A stretch of DNA of 64,000 nt from CAVTOO01 sp963736355 (GTDB lineage Bacteria > Pseudomonadota > Alphaproteobacteria > Rhizobiales > Xanthobacteraceae): positions 78,711-142,710 of the forward strand of contig CAVTOO010000003.1 in the NCBI GenBank assembly GCA_963736355.1. Direction: 5' to 3'. The position numbers were made by a program, and so were the translations under genes. Below are positions 7,906 to 15,878 of the stretch, one piece after another; position 1 is the stretch's first letter; each line of letters starts with the position of its first letter. The notes under the pieces are model-generated. The model searched no databases, was not told the origin of the DNA, and saw only the letters and a list, made by a program, of their open reading frames with translations.

Positions 7906-8799
7906 CTATCCCATCAGGATCGGCCGCACCATGTCGAGATGTTCGGTGACGAAATCGAAAAACGCGCCGACGCGCGGCGTGTTGCGCAAATCGGGATGCG
8001 CCAGGAGATACCAGCCGCGATTGAGTTCCTCGACCGGCGGCAGAACCTGAACGAGATCCTCGTGCATCGCGGCGATGGTGGTCGGCAGCGGCGCAAGGCC
8101 GACGCCGGATTTCACCGCCATGAGAACGCCGAGCACGCTGTTGTTGCTGGCCGCCACGGTGGCCGCCGGCGCAACCGACGCCAGCCATTGCGCCGCGCGA
8201 TGTCCGGCGAGCGCGCCTTCGAAAGCGACGATGGCATGCTGCGCCAACTCCGCAACCGACTGCGGGCGGCCATGCTGCTGGACATAACTGCGGCTGCCAT
8301 AGACGGCCCAGATCGAATTCCCGATTCTGCGCCCCACCAGATTTTCGTCGGACGGCTCGCCGGAGCGCAGCGCCACATCGGCCTCGCCCTTCGCCAAATC
8401 CAGATACCGATCGCTCATGACGATTTCGACGCGCAGGTCCGGGTAGCGCTCGTGGAACAGACCGAGCAGCGTCGAACCCGCAATGCGTGAGACCAGGGGT
8501 TCGGGACATGTCAGCCGGATGATGCCCTCCGGCCGCTTGCCATAGGCGAGCGCCTGCCGCTCCAGCGCGACGATCGATTCCTCGACCTTGGTCGCGGCCG
8601 GCAGAAGCGCCTTGCCGAATTCGGTGAGCTGGTAGCCGGAGGCGTGGCGCAGCACCAAGGCCTCGCCGAGCCTGTCCTCCATGTCGCCGATCCGCCGCTG
8701 AACGGTCGACTGGTTGACGCCAAGCGCCCGCGCCGCCGCCAGCGTGCTGCCGTGCCGGGCGACGGCCAGAAAGAACCGCAAATCACTCCACTCGAACAT
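7906..8799 (-). CDS. LysR-family transcriptional regulator
   Basis: A 297-residue LTTR. The N-terminal winged helix-turn-helix is clear (MFEWSDLRFFLAVARHGSTL, AAARALGVNQSTVQRRIGDM), followed by a linker helix and a periplasmic-binding-protein-like effector domain (IRLTCPEPLVSRI, LRVEIVMSDRYLDL, GEADVALRSGEP). MFEWSD is chosen as start because the upstream frame to 8895 has non-coding composition. It is divergent from the cupin gene at 8910, with about 110 bases between them. That is the usual place for an LTTR operator, so the cupin gene is the likely target. Confidence 0.92.
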   Translation of the reverse strand: MFEWSDLRFFLAVARHGSTLAAARALGVNQSTVQRRIGDMEDRLGEALVLRHASGYQLTEFGKALLPAATKVEESIVALERQALAYGKRPEGIIRLTCPEPLVSRIAGSTLLGLFHERYPDLRVEIVMSDRYLDLAKGEADVALRSGEPSDENLVGRRIGNSIWAVYGSRSYVQQHGRPQSVAELAQHAIVAFEGALAGHRAAQWLASVAPAATVAASNNSVLGVLMAVKSGVGLAPLPTTIAAMHEDLVQVLPPVEELNRGWYLLAHPDLRNTPRVGAFFDFVTEHLDMVRPILMG

Positions 8800-8909
8800 C
8801 GTCCCATTATGCATTTCTGCGGACGGGTTCGGCAAACTTTCGGCTCCCGGCGGGGCCGCCCTGCGCCTAGCGTCTCGCCTGCCATCCGCGAGCAACAGGG
8901 AGAACGGCG

Positions 8910-9323
8910 ATGCACAAGGTCACGAACGTCGAACAGGCCACCGCCGCGCTGACGGTCGGGGTGACGGCATCCATGCAGGACAAGGGTGCGGCGAAACTCA
9001 CCGCGATCCACCGCGAAGTGGTGGAGACGCTGCCGCGCGATGCCGCGCAGGAGATCCGCGTGCTGCACGCGCGGCTCGATCCCGGCGACCGCACGCCCCA
9101 CCATTCGCACCGCCATCCCGTGACGGTTTACATGCTGGAGGGCGCTTTCACGCTCCATCTGGCGGACAGGCCCGAGCCGGTCACGGTGCGCGCCGGAGAG
9201 GTGTTCGTGGAGCCGGCGCATGTCAACATGACCGGGTTCAATCTCGACCCGACCATTCCGGCGACGATGGTGCTGTTCTACGCCTGCACGCCGGACACAC
9301 CGTTCGCGGACCCCGTGCGTTAA
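8910..9323 (+). CDS. Cupin domain protein
   Basis: A 137-residue single-domain cupin. The metal-binding first motif is visible as PHHSHRHPVTVYMLEG (three His and a Glu), and the second region (VRAGEVFVEPAHVNMTGFN) carries another His. Family members are small metal-dependent isomerases, oxygenases or sensors. No specific substrate can be assigned. It is divergently transcribed from a LysR regulator and probably controlled by it. A hairpin at 9388 follows. Confidence 0.85.
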   Translation: MHKVTNVEQATAALTVGVTASMQDKGAAKLTAIHREVVETLPRDAAQEIRVLHARLDPGDRTPHHSHRHPVTVYMLEGAFTLHLADRPEPVTVRAGEVFVEPAHVNMTGFNLDPTIPATMVLFYACTPDTPFADPVR

Positions 9324-9387
9324 AAACGAAACGATTGCACTGGGGAGTTTCGCGTATATGCGACCTCCCGCCTCCATGCGACGTCGT

Positions 9388-9414
9388 TCAGGGCCGGAAC
9401 CATCCCGGCCCTGA
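9388..9414 (+). terminator. Hairpin downstream of the cupin gene, possible terminator
   Basis: A 10-bp stem TCAGGGCCGG with CCGGCCCTGA around a seven-base loop, extended by weaker outer pairs. There is no T run, so termination is uncertain. Confidence 0.45.
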
Positions 9415-9460
9415 GTCGTTAGGCTTCACGTCTAACGCAATACGTCCGGAGCCTTCCCCG

Positions 9461-9649
9461 ATGTCGCCTTCCGAATTCGATTCCTCGCCCCTGAGTGCCG
9501 ATGAAGCGCTGGAGCGCGCGTCGGAACTGGAACTTCAGGCCAGCCCACGCGCGCATGGCTTCGTCAAGCGTTCGCTGATGCGGCAGGCGATCACCTACCG
9601 GGCGCTGGCCGAGATCAAGCAGATTGCACGGAACAATCGCGCCGCCTGA
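9461..9649 (+). CDS. Small hypothetical helical protein (62 aa), paralogue of the 7236 gene
   Basis: Begins MSPSEFDSSPLSADEALERA, continues SELELQASPRAHGF and ends AITYRALAEIKQIARNNRAA. It has the same length and layout as the protein at 7236. The ATG follows a CCGGAGCC purine stretch. Reading further upstream in this frame would run back through the cupin gene and is not credible. It is of unknown function and probably cytoplasmic. Confidence 0.6.
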   Translation: MSPSEFDSSPLSADEALERASELELQASPRAHGFVKRSLMRQAITYRALAEIKQIARNNRAA

Positions 9650-9725
9650 CGCGTTGCCGACTGGAACCCGAGCGAGGCCTCCATGTGCTGGCGCGTCGTT
9701 GTCGAACAACAGTTCTATTTTCCGG

Positions 9726-9914
9726 ATGCGAAACAGCAGGACGGTCAAACTGGCGGAGTTCACCACTGAAACGCTGGCGAAGCGCTTTGCGCGCATCTGT
9801 CTCGGCAAGGGTCACAACATTCGCGTCGAGGAACCCGAATTGAACATCACGGTGAAGCCGAACCAGATCGCGGCCTGGATTCTCGGTTCGCCGCGCGAGT
9901 TGTGGCCGGAGTAG
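9726..9914 (+). CDS. Small hypothetical protein (62 aa)
   Basis: Begins MRNSRTVKLAEFTTETLAKR and ends in the NQIAAWILGSPRELWPE region. The middle (FARICLGKGHNIRVEEPEL) looks like two short strands and a helix. Composition and codon use look genuine from this ATG, whereas the 34 codons before it do not. It lies about 80 bases after the previous small gene, on the same strand. No family known to me. Confidence 0.5.
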   Translation: MRNSRTVKLAEFTTETLAKRFARICLGKGHNIRVEEPELNITVKPNQIAAWILGSPRELWPE

Positions 9915-9925
9915 CGCACGAGAAT

Positions 9926-10324
9926 CTACGCCTCGCTCGGGTCCAGCCGATTCGCGAGATACGCACACAGCGCCGCGACCGCCCCAAGCAGCAGGCCGAA
10001 GAGCGGGAACAGGCTGTAGTCGGCGGCAGGTATCCGCCCTCCTCCGATCATCGCGCCGATGAACGGATAGAGAATGCCGACGATGAGGCCGGTGATCGCG
10101 GCCGCTTTCAATCGCGATTGAAACGATGTCCAGATCGGCCGCCTGTACACGGCCCAGGCCGCGACCAGAGGCGGCAGCCCAAGGCCGAAGGCAAATGCCA
10201 GCAACTGGCCGAACAACTGCGTGCCCCCGACACCGCTGCGCCATCCCATCACGGCATTAAAAAACAGACCGAGGGCGCTGAGGATCAGCGGGCCCAGCAC
10301 GGCGAAAATCAGAAATGGTTTCAT
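9926..10324 (-). CDS. Four-helix integral membrane protein, hypothetical
   Basis: About 132 residues from MKPFLIFAVLGPLILSALGL. Four hydrophobic segments are visible, near residues 3-25, 38-58, 72-92 and 105-127, joined by short loops (YRRPIWTSFQSR and GGGRIPAADYS). A start at 10360 in the same frame would add a basic leader and is less likely. I do not recognise the family. It ends 12 bases from the small gene at 9726 on the opposite strand, and it follows the membrane protein at 10368-11484, so the two may be co-expressed. Confidence 0.6.
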   Translation of the reverse strand: MKPFLIFAVLGPLILSALGLFFNAVMGWRSGVGGTQLFGQLLAFAFGLGLPPLVAAWAVYRRPIWTSFQSRLKAAAITGLIVGILYPFIGAMIGGGRIPAADYSLFPLFGLLLGAVAALCAYLANRLDPSEA

Positions 10325-10367
10325 AGGGAATCCTCTGAAAGAAATCCTGCGGTAGATCAATCGTCAT

Positions 10368-11484
10368 TCAGTTCGCGTTGTCATCCATTGGCGATATCTC
10401 AAATAGCGCCGCCACAGCCAAGCCGCCCAGCAGCAACAGAATTGTGCCGACCGCGAGCGTGCCGAGCCCGTCGATCCAGCGGTCGCCGCCGGTGTCCATG
10501 CGACACGACCGCAGATTGGGGCCGTCTTCCACGCACGTCACACGCACAGGCTGATCGACCCGCCATGTATGGTTTCTGGTGACGCGCGCAATTTTGACGA
10601 CGCCGCCTTCATCCAGCGCGACATCGAGCGAGGGCATGTTCACTGAGACGATCTTGCCGGCGAGCGGAATGCCGCCGTGAAACAGCTGATTGAGTGTGTT
10701 GGTGGCGCCAGCGCCGAAAAACAGCACGCCCAGAACCGGCGCGACGAACCGCGCGATCCGTATCCAGGTCTGCTCGGGCCGCAACGATGCCTGCGAACGG
10801 CGCGGACGTGTTCGCCGAGCGTGCCGCCTTCGATGCTTTTCCGGAGCCGCCGACAATGACCGGAAACGTCGCGCTGTAGTCGAGGCCCTTGAGGGGTGCC
10901 GCCACATGCAGCGTCCACTTGATGTTGGGGCCGTTGCTGTATGGCTGCGTCACAGTACGCAGGCCATCCGCCGGGATTGAAAACTCGAACGGAACGCCCG
11001 CGCTCGACCGCGTCGAAGCCGGTGCGCTTGCGACCGCCTCCCAGAGCGGCGTCGTGACGATGCCGCCGGATCCGCCATTGTCGTCGCTGTCGCTTTCGGT
11101 TTTCGTTTCCCGCACGCACGAGAGCCGCAGCGAGAACGGCCCCTGCGGGTCGAGATCATTGGCGGTGCGAATCCGGCCCTTGAAGACCCGCCCAAGCACG
11201 GCCGGACCGGCGTCGAGGGTGGAGGCTCCGTATTTGCCGAACCGCAAATTCAGCAGCACGCCGCGCCCGACATAGTAGGTGCCGAAGGCGGCGCTGAAGA
11301 AGGCAAAGCCGGCGGGCAGCGGGAAGAAATCGCGGGAATTGATATCCAGCGTCTCCGTCGGGCCGAGCCAGACCAGCCCGGCGACCAGAACGGCCGCCGC
11401 CACCGCCCAGAACACCAGGCCGATCCTGAGCGAGCGAGGCCCCTCGTCCGGCGTGCCTGCCTTCACGACCATGGCTTTGGCCAT
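10368..11484 (-). CDS. DUF3592-like membrane protein, frameshifted
   Basis: Two frames make one protein of about 371 residues. The first (from MAKAMVVKAGTPDEG) has two N-terminal transmembrane segments, a segment ASTLDAGPAVLGRVFKGRI and a long beta-rich soluble region (SLRLSCVRETKTE, GVPFEFSIPADGLRTV). The second continues with EQTWIRIARFVAPVLGVLFF, a soluble loop with four Cys-containing strands, and a last transmembrane helix before the end at 10368. One extra base near 10780 joins them. Mixed transmembrane and beta-rich topology suggests a DUF3592-type envelope protein. Function unknown. Confidence 0.65.
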
Positions 11485-11664
11485 GCGAACGCTCCCGTTT
11501 TCACGGACAGGTTAGGTTCCCGGTAACGATTTGGGAACCATCTTGAACCATCATCGAGCGACCGAGTTGTGCCGTACGCGCGACCCGCAACACGCCGTCA
11601 AGGCGGAAGGCATCAAATAGAGACGGTACGGACCCTCGCGTAAGTATTGCGTGGAGTTCGTGAG

Positions 11665-11985
11665 ATGGCGTTGAGTGTGCGTATCCTTGGCCTTGTTGGC
11701 GGGCAGCCTCTGCCGCGCCGCCTGCCGCTGAGGGGCCTGGACTTCCTGAATGAGGAGAGCGCCGCCGTGCGCGCACCAGAGACCCATCGTCCCCGCCTTC
11801 ACGCCCGCGATCTTTTCGGCCTGCTCAAGCGCCACTTCATGGAACGCCGCCGCGCTGCCGAGCCGCGCTGCCTGATCCGCCTCGACGTGCTGACGCCGAC
11901 CGGCAAGGCCGCCGTGAGGGTGCTCGGCGCCAACCGCCTCGTGCACCCGGTGGCCGAGGTTGGGGCGCTGCAAGCGCAGGGCTGA
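11665..11985 (+). CDS. Hypothetical protein (106 aa)
   Basis: ATG 11665 has a GGAG site 8 bases upstream and opens a frame rich in G/C third positions. It reads MALSVRILGLVGGQPLPRRL and continues through RDLFGLLKRHFMERRRAAEP, CLIRLDVLTPTGKAAVRVLG to a stop at 11985. It is basic with no membrane segment or recognised motif. An overlapping frame on the other strand (11551-11973) has poorer composition, but I cannot rule it out. Treat as a plausible but unproven gene. Confidence 0.4.
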   Translation: MALSVRILGLVGGQPLPRRLPLRGLDFLNEESAAVRAPETHRPRLHARDLFGLLKRHFMERRRAAEPRCLIRLDVLTPTGKAAVRVLGANRLVHPVAEVGALQAQG

Positions 11986-12002
11986 AGTCAGCCGGCGAAC
12001 TT

Positions 12003-12695
12003 TTACTTTCCCAGCAGCAGATCGCGCGCTTCGTTGACGCGTGCGGCGAGATAGGTCGAGCCGCCGTGGTCCGGGTGCAGCCGCTTCATCAGATTGCGGT
12101 GCGCCTGCGTGATCGCATCGCTTTTGGCGCCGCGCTCAAGCCCAAGAATCTGCAGCGCCTCGTCCTCCGTCATCTTGCCGCGCGATAAAGCCCGCCCGGC
12201 GTCGCGGGCCTCCTCGCTGCGGCCTTCGCGCCAATCGGGGAAACGGCGGTCGAGATAGGAGCCGAGCAACGCGCGGCTTTCCTCATCGAAGCTCGTCATC
12301 ATCTCCATGAGCGCAGGCAAATCGAACTCCGCCAGCGAACGGCCGGCCTGCGCGCCCGCCACGACATCGCCGGTCAGCGTGCCGGTGTCGTGATCGAGCG
12401 TCATGTCGAGAAACGTCGAGCGCACTTTCGACTGACGGCCGCCGCTCTTCTGCGTGCGCGCCGAAAATCCGGCCGGACCGAACGGCATCCAGCCGAGCAG
12501 CCCGAGCCCGAACATGCCGAGCGGAATGGCCATGGCAAAGTTGCCGCGCACGCCAATCAGCGTTGCCGCCGCAAGCGACGTCACGCCGCCGACGAGCTTC
12601 AGCGCACGCGCCATCACCGCAGGCGGCGTGCCCTTGAACAATGTCAGGACACCCCACAATACGAGCAGCGCGGCGATACCGAGGAAGAGAGTCAT
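12003..12695 (-). CDS. Membrane-anchored DnaJ-domain protein
   Basis: A 230-residue protein. Residues 1-75 hold two or three hydrophobic segments (FLGIAALLVLWGVLTLF, MAIPLGMFGLGLLGWMPF). The middle is acidic and helical. The last ~60 residues are a J domain with the diagnostic HPD in RNLMKRLHPDHGGS. An N-terminal anchor and C-terminal J domain suggest a DjlA-type co-chaperone that recruits DnaK to the inner membrane. Residues 95-130 (LDMTLDHDTGTLTGDVVAGA) are typical of this rhizobial subfamily. It lies 178 bases downstream of the VWA gene on the same strand, with a repeat element between. Confidence 0.9.
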   Translation of the reverse strand: MTLFLGIAALLVLWGVLTLFKGTPPAVMARALKLVGGVTSLAAATLIGVRGNFAMAIPLGMFGLGLLGWMPFGPAGFSARTQKSGGRQSKVRSTFLDMTLDHDTGTLTGDVVAGAQAGRSLAEFDLPALMEMMTSFDEESRALLGSYLDRRFPDWREGRSEEARDAGRALSRGKMTEDEALQILGLERGAKSDAITQAHRNLMKRLHPDHGGSTYLAARVNEARDLLLGK

Positions 12696-12720
12696 GTCGG
12701 GAGCTTACAGCATGATGCGA

Positions 12721-12850
12721 TGTCATTCGGGACGCGCTGAAAGCGCGGGCCCGGAATCATACTCCGAAACCGTGCGACTTTCGCCGAAGCATCCAACAAA
12801 GACAGGGGCTATGGATTCGGACAGCCGCTGACGCGGCTTCCGGAATGACA
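12721..12850. repeat. Dispersed inverted repeat, family C copy 1
   Basis: Ends are inverted: TGTCATTC at the left and GAATGACA at the right. The interior carries CCCGGAATCATA and TATGGATTCGG. The same plan appears at 30863-30983 and 37986-38116. It separates the VWA and DnaJ genes. Confidence 0.7.
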
Positions 12851-12873
12851 GAGAGTTCCGGTCGGGATCATGC

Positions 12874-13614
12874 TCATTTTAGTTGCTCGATGAGGCGCTG
12901 CGCCGACGAGCCGGTGCGCGCGAGCCGCTCCAGCGCCTTGCGCCCGCCCGCGGCATAGGCGGCAACCGCGCGCAGCAATTCGCGCAACTGCGCCGCCGCG
13001 CCGGGATCGAACCGGCACCACGCACCGCCCGACAGCCGCGCGACCTCGCGGAACGCCTGCTCGGCGACAACATCGTGGCCTTCCTGAAACATGAAGACCG
13101 GGACTTTGAGCAAACCCAGTTCGCCCGCCACCGCGCAGAGATCGTCGAGGCCCTCCTCCATCGCGTCACCGACAAAGACCAGAGCACGGACACCTTCCCG
13201 CGTCGCCTCGCCGCGCGCATCCGCCAGCACGCGGCGGATTTGCGTGTGGCCGCCCTCGCAGGAGATGCGCGACATCAGCGCGGCAAGCTTTTGCGCATCG
13301 CCGATCCAGCCTGTGGCGCGGCATTCGTTCAGGCCGCGATAATAGACCAGGCGAATGTCGAGCGAGCCGATGGAGGCTGCTTCCTGAAACATGTCGGCTT
13401 GCAGCTTGCACGCCATATCCCAGGTCGGCTGGCGGCTCATGGTGGCATCGAGGGCGAAAATCAGACGCCCGGCGCCGGCCCGCACCGCCGGCATGGCGTT
13501 GACCTTGTCGAGGAAGGCGGAAATATCCGACGCCGACGACGGCGCAACGTCCGACGCCGCACCACGTTGCGCGGGCGCCGATGGTTTTGAGGTTTTCGAT
13601 GTGTCGCGTGCCAT
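12874..13614 (-). CDS. VWA-domain protein
   Basis: A 246-residue cytoplasmic protein. After a Ser/Ala-rich disordered start, residues ~30-225 fit a von Willebrand factor A domain. The first MIDAS-like strand reads RLIFALDATMSR (a D-x-T-x-S variant), later VRALVFVGDAMEEGLDDL supplies the second acidic loop. Family members bind divalent metal and act as scaffolds. It sits immediately upstream of the membrane J-domain protein on the same strand, so a shared chaperone-like or envelope role is possible but is only an inference. Confidence 0.82.
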   Translation of the reverse strand: MARDTSKTSKPSAPAQRGAASDVAPSSASDISAFLDKVNAMPAVRAGAGRLIFALDATMSRQPTWDMACKLQADMFQEAASIGSLDIRLVYYRGLNECRATGWIGDAQKLAALMSRISCEGGHTQIRRVLADARGEATREGVRALVFVGDAMEEGLDDLCAVAGELGLLKVPVFMFQEGHDVVAEQAFREVARLSGGAWCRFDPGAAAQLRELLRAVAAYAAGGRKALERLARTGSSAQRLIEQLK

Positions 13615-13822
13615 GACCGGATTCGATTATGACATATTATGTGGAGCGGCGTCCGCAGCTGGTCAATGACGCGGCAAACGGCCAATTAACGGGCATATGG
13701 CCGCAGTTTCCGGCTTGAGGCGATTTCTTCAGGCCCCCCGGTTCCCTCTTCGCCCGAAATCGATTTAGCATAGGCGCCAGACGCGGCCGCAACGACGCGG
13801 CGTGCATTTGCAGGGGCGCACC

Positions 13823-14314
13823 ATGATGCTGGGTTTAAGTCTGTCCGCTTTCACCACGCTGCACGTCATCATCAGCCTGATCGCGATCGCGGCCGGCCTC
13901 GTCGTGTTTTACGGCTGGCTGATCGGCTGGGAGTCGATGAACCTGACGCATGTTTTCATTGCGACGACGGTTCTGACCACCGTGACCGGCTTCATGTTTC
14001 CGTTCATCCAGCTTCTGCCCTCGCACATCACCGGCTTCGTCTCATTGGCGGTGCTGATCCCCGCGCTCTATGCGCTCTACGGCAAGCACGAACAGGGCGG
14101 CTGGCGGAAGGTCTATCTCATCACCGCGCTGATCGCGCTCTATCTCAACTGCTTCGTGCTGGTGGTGCAGATGTTCCTCAAAATTCCGACCCTGCGCGCG
14201 CTGGCGCCGAACGGAAACGAGGCGCCCTTCCTGATCGCGCAGATCGTGGTGCTGGTGGCGTTCATCTGGTTCGGCACCCGCGCGGTGAAGCACAGCCGGC
14301 CGGCGATGGCGTGA
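13823..14314 (+). CDS. Integral membrane protein, hypothetical
   Basis: About 163 residues. The ATG at 13823 has an AGGGG site 6 bases upstream, better than the ATG at 13802. Five hydrophobic segments are visible: HVIISLIAIAAGLVVFYGWL, VFIATTVLTTVTGFMFPF, ITGFVSLAVLIPALYALY, VYLITALIALYLNCFVLVVQ and FLIAQIVVLVAFIWFG. A basic C-terminus (RAVKHSRPAMA) should face the cytoplasm. I know similar unnamed proteins from Bradyrhizobium but no function. Confidence 0.7.
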   Translation: MMLGLSLSAFTTLHVIISLIAIAAGLVVFYGWLIGWESMNLTHVFIATTVLTTVTGFMFPFIQLLPSHITGFVSLAVLIPALYALYGKHEQGGWRKVYLITALIALYLNCFVLVVQMFLKIPTLRALAPNGNEAPFLIAQIVVLVAFIWFGTRAVKHSRPAMA

Positions 14315-14426
14315 ACGAGCCCGCTCATCAACTCGTGAAGGCGGGGATGTGCGCCCGGCTTGCAAGCTGACTTGCAAGCTGGCCTGCGCAGGATCACAAT
14401 TCGCGCAGCCAGCCGGAGAGCCAGCC

Positions 14427-14801
14427 ATGACCGTTCGTTCTCTCACTTTGCCTCGCGCCCTCTCTCGCCTTGCCTCTCGTCCTCTCTCCTTGGCCGCCGC
14501 GAGCCTTGTCGTGCTCTCGACCGGCACGGCCCGCGCCGACGCCATCGACGGCGACTGGTGCGCGACCGATGGCGCGCAGCGCATGAACATTCAGGGCCCG
14601 ACCATGGTGACGCCCGGCGGCAACCGCATCCAGGGCAACTACACGCGCCACGGCTTCGACTATGTCGTGCCGGCCGGCGAAAACGGCTCGGGCCAGCCGG
14701 TCAACATCATCCTGCGCGGGGAGTATCTCGCGCTGTCGCGGCAGGGCGCCGCCGACGCCCCGCTCAAGGAATGGCGGCGGTGCCAGCCGGGTGTGAGCTG
14801 A
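14427..14801 (+). CDS. Exported hypothetical protein (124 aa)
   Basis: A Sec signal peptide spans residues 1-37, with a basic start, a hydrophobic core LAAASLVVLSTG and a cleavage site at TARA-DA. The mature part is small and beta-rich (IDGDWCATDGAQRMNI, GNRIQGNYTRHGFDYVVPAG, PLKEWRRCQPG) with two cysteines that could form a disulphide. The Shine-Dalgarno GGAGAG lies 7 bases before ATG 14427. Just upstream, a 12-base unit CTTGCAAGCTGA occurs twice (14359-14381). Similar exported proteins occur in Bradyrhizobium without known role. Confidence 0.7.
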   Translation: MTVRSLTLPRALSRLASRPLSLAAASLVVLSTGTARADAIDGDWCATDGAQRMNIQGPTMVTPGGNRIQGNYTRHGFDYVVPAGENGSGQPVNIILRGEYLALSRQGAADAPLKEWRRCQPGVS

Positions 14802-14818
14802 TACGCGCCTGACAGACG

Positions 14819-15761
14819 TTGACGGTGCCGCCTTCCTCGGCCAAAAGCTCGGCCATGGCCGCTCAAGCACGCGTCACATCGAAGAAGAAAATCCCCGCCC
14901 GCAAGGCACCGCGACCCGTGCCGGTTGCGCGCCGCCTGCCCGCGCTCCACGCTGCCATCGCCACACTGCGCAAGGGCGGCAAGACCGTCGCCATCGTGCC
15001 GACGATGGGCGCGCTGCACGAGGGGCACCTGGCGCTGGTGCGCGCCGCGCAAACGAAGGCCGACCGCGTCGTGGTGTCGATCTTCGTCAACCCGACGCAA
15101 TTCGCGCCGACCGAAGACCTCGCCTCCTATCCGCGCACGTTCGAGCGGATCGTGCCAAGCTGACCGCCGCCGGCGTCGATCTGATCTGGGCGCCGGATGC
15201 AACGACGATGTATCCGCAAGGCTTCGCCACGCGCGTCGCGCCAGAGGGCCCGGCGCTCGCAGGGCTCGAGGACAAATTCCGTCCGCATTTTTTCGGCGGC
15301 GTCGCCACCGTCGTCGCCAAGCTGTTCACGCAGGTGCGCCCGGATTTCGCGCTGTTCGGCGAGAAGGACTATCAGCAGCTCAAGGTCGTGACGCGCATGG
15401 CGGCCGATCTCGATCTGCGGCGTGAAGGTGATCGGCGTGAAGACGGTGCGCGAGAGCGCGACGGCCTCGCGCTGTCGTCGCGCAATGTCTACCTGTCGGA
15501 CGACGAGCGCGCGCACGGCCGTGACGCTGTCGCGCGTGCTGAAAGTGACCGCCGAAGCGCTGCGCAAGGGCGCAGTCGCTGGAGGCGACGCTGGAGGCCG
15601 GACGGCGCGCGATCGAATCCGCCGGCTTTGCGCTCGATTATTTCGAGGCGCGCGACGCCGAGACGCTGGCGCCGGTTGCGTCGGTGAAGGACGGCCCGGT
15701 GCGGCTGCTGGTGGCGGCGAAGATCGGACGGACGCGGCTGATCGATAATCTGGGGGTGTGA
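14819..15761 (+). CDS. panC: Pantothenate synthetase PanC, frame interrupted about five times
   Basis: Condenses pantoate and beta-alanine with ATP to give pantothenate, for coenzyme A. The adenylation motifs are all present: PTMGALHEGH, IFVNPTQFAPTEDL, GEKDYQQL and LSSRNVYLSDDERA. They lie in different frames. Frame changes fall near 15152 (a lost G), 15420, 15452, 15513 and 15573, after which the C-terminus ends VAAKIGRTRLIDNLGV at 15761. The Lys/Ala-rich N-terminal leader is longer than in E. coli, and MAAQARV at 14855 may be the true start. Such density with all catalytic motifs kept argues for base-calling error rather than decay. No panB or panD is adjacent. Confidence 0.9.
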
Positions 15762-15766
15762 GTGCG

Positions 15767-15876
15767 CCCTCGTCCTGAGGAGCCATGCGCAGCATGGCGT
15801 CTCGAAGGACGAGGTGCCAGATGCCTTGAACCTCATGGTTCGAGACGCCGCTTCGCGGCTCCTCACCATGAGGAGC
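15767..15876. repeat. Dispersed hairpin repeat, family B copy 1 (two units)
   Basis: Two consecutive hairpins, each with ends of the type CCTC...GAGG and interior TCTCGAAGGAC or TTCGAGACGCCG. The first spans about 15768-15813 and the second 15831-15873, between panC and the convergent OmpA gene. Confidence 0.75.
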
Positions 15877-15878
15877 GC

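Noticed and set aside
15767..15876. CRISPR-like repeat array
   Set aside because: Hairpins are only two units with no regular spacers, and they match a dispersed family elsewhere in the window.
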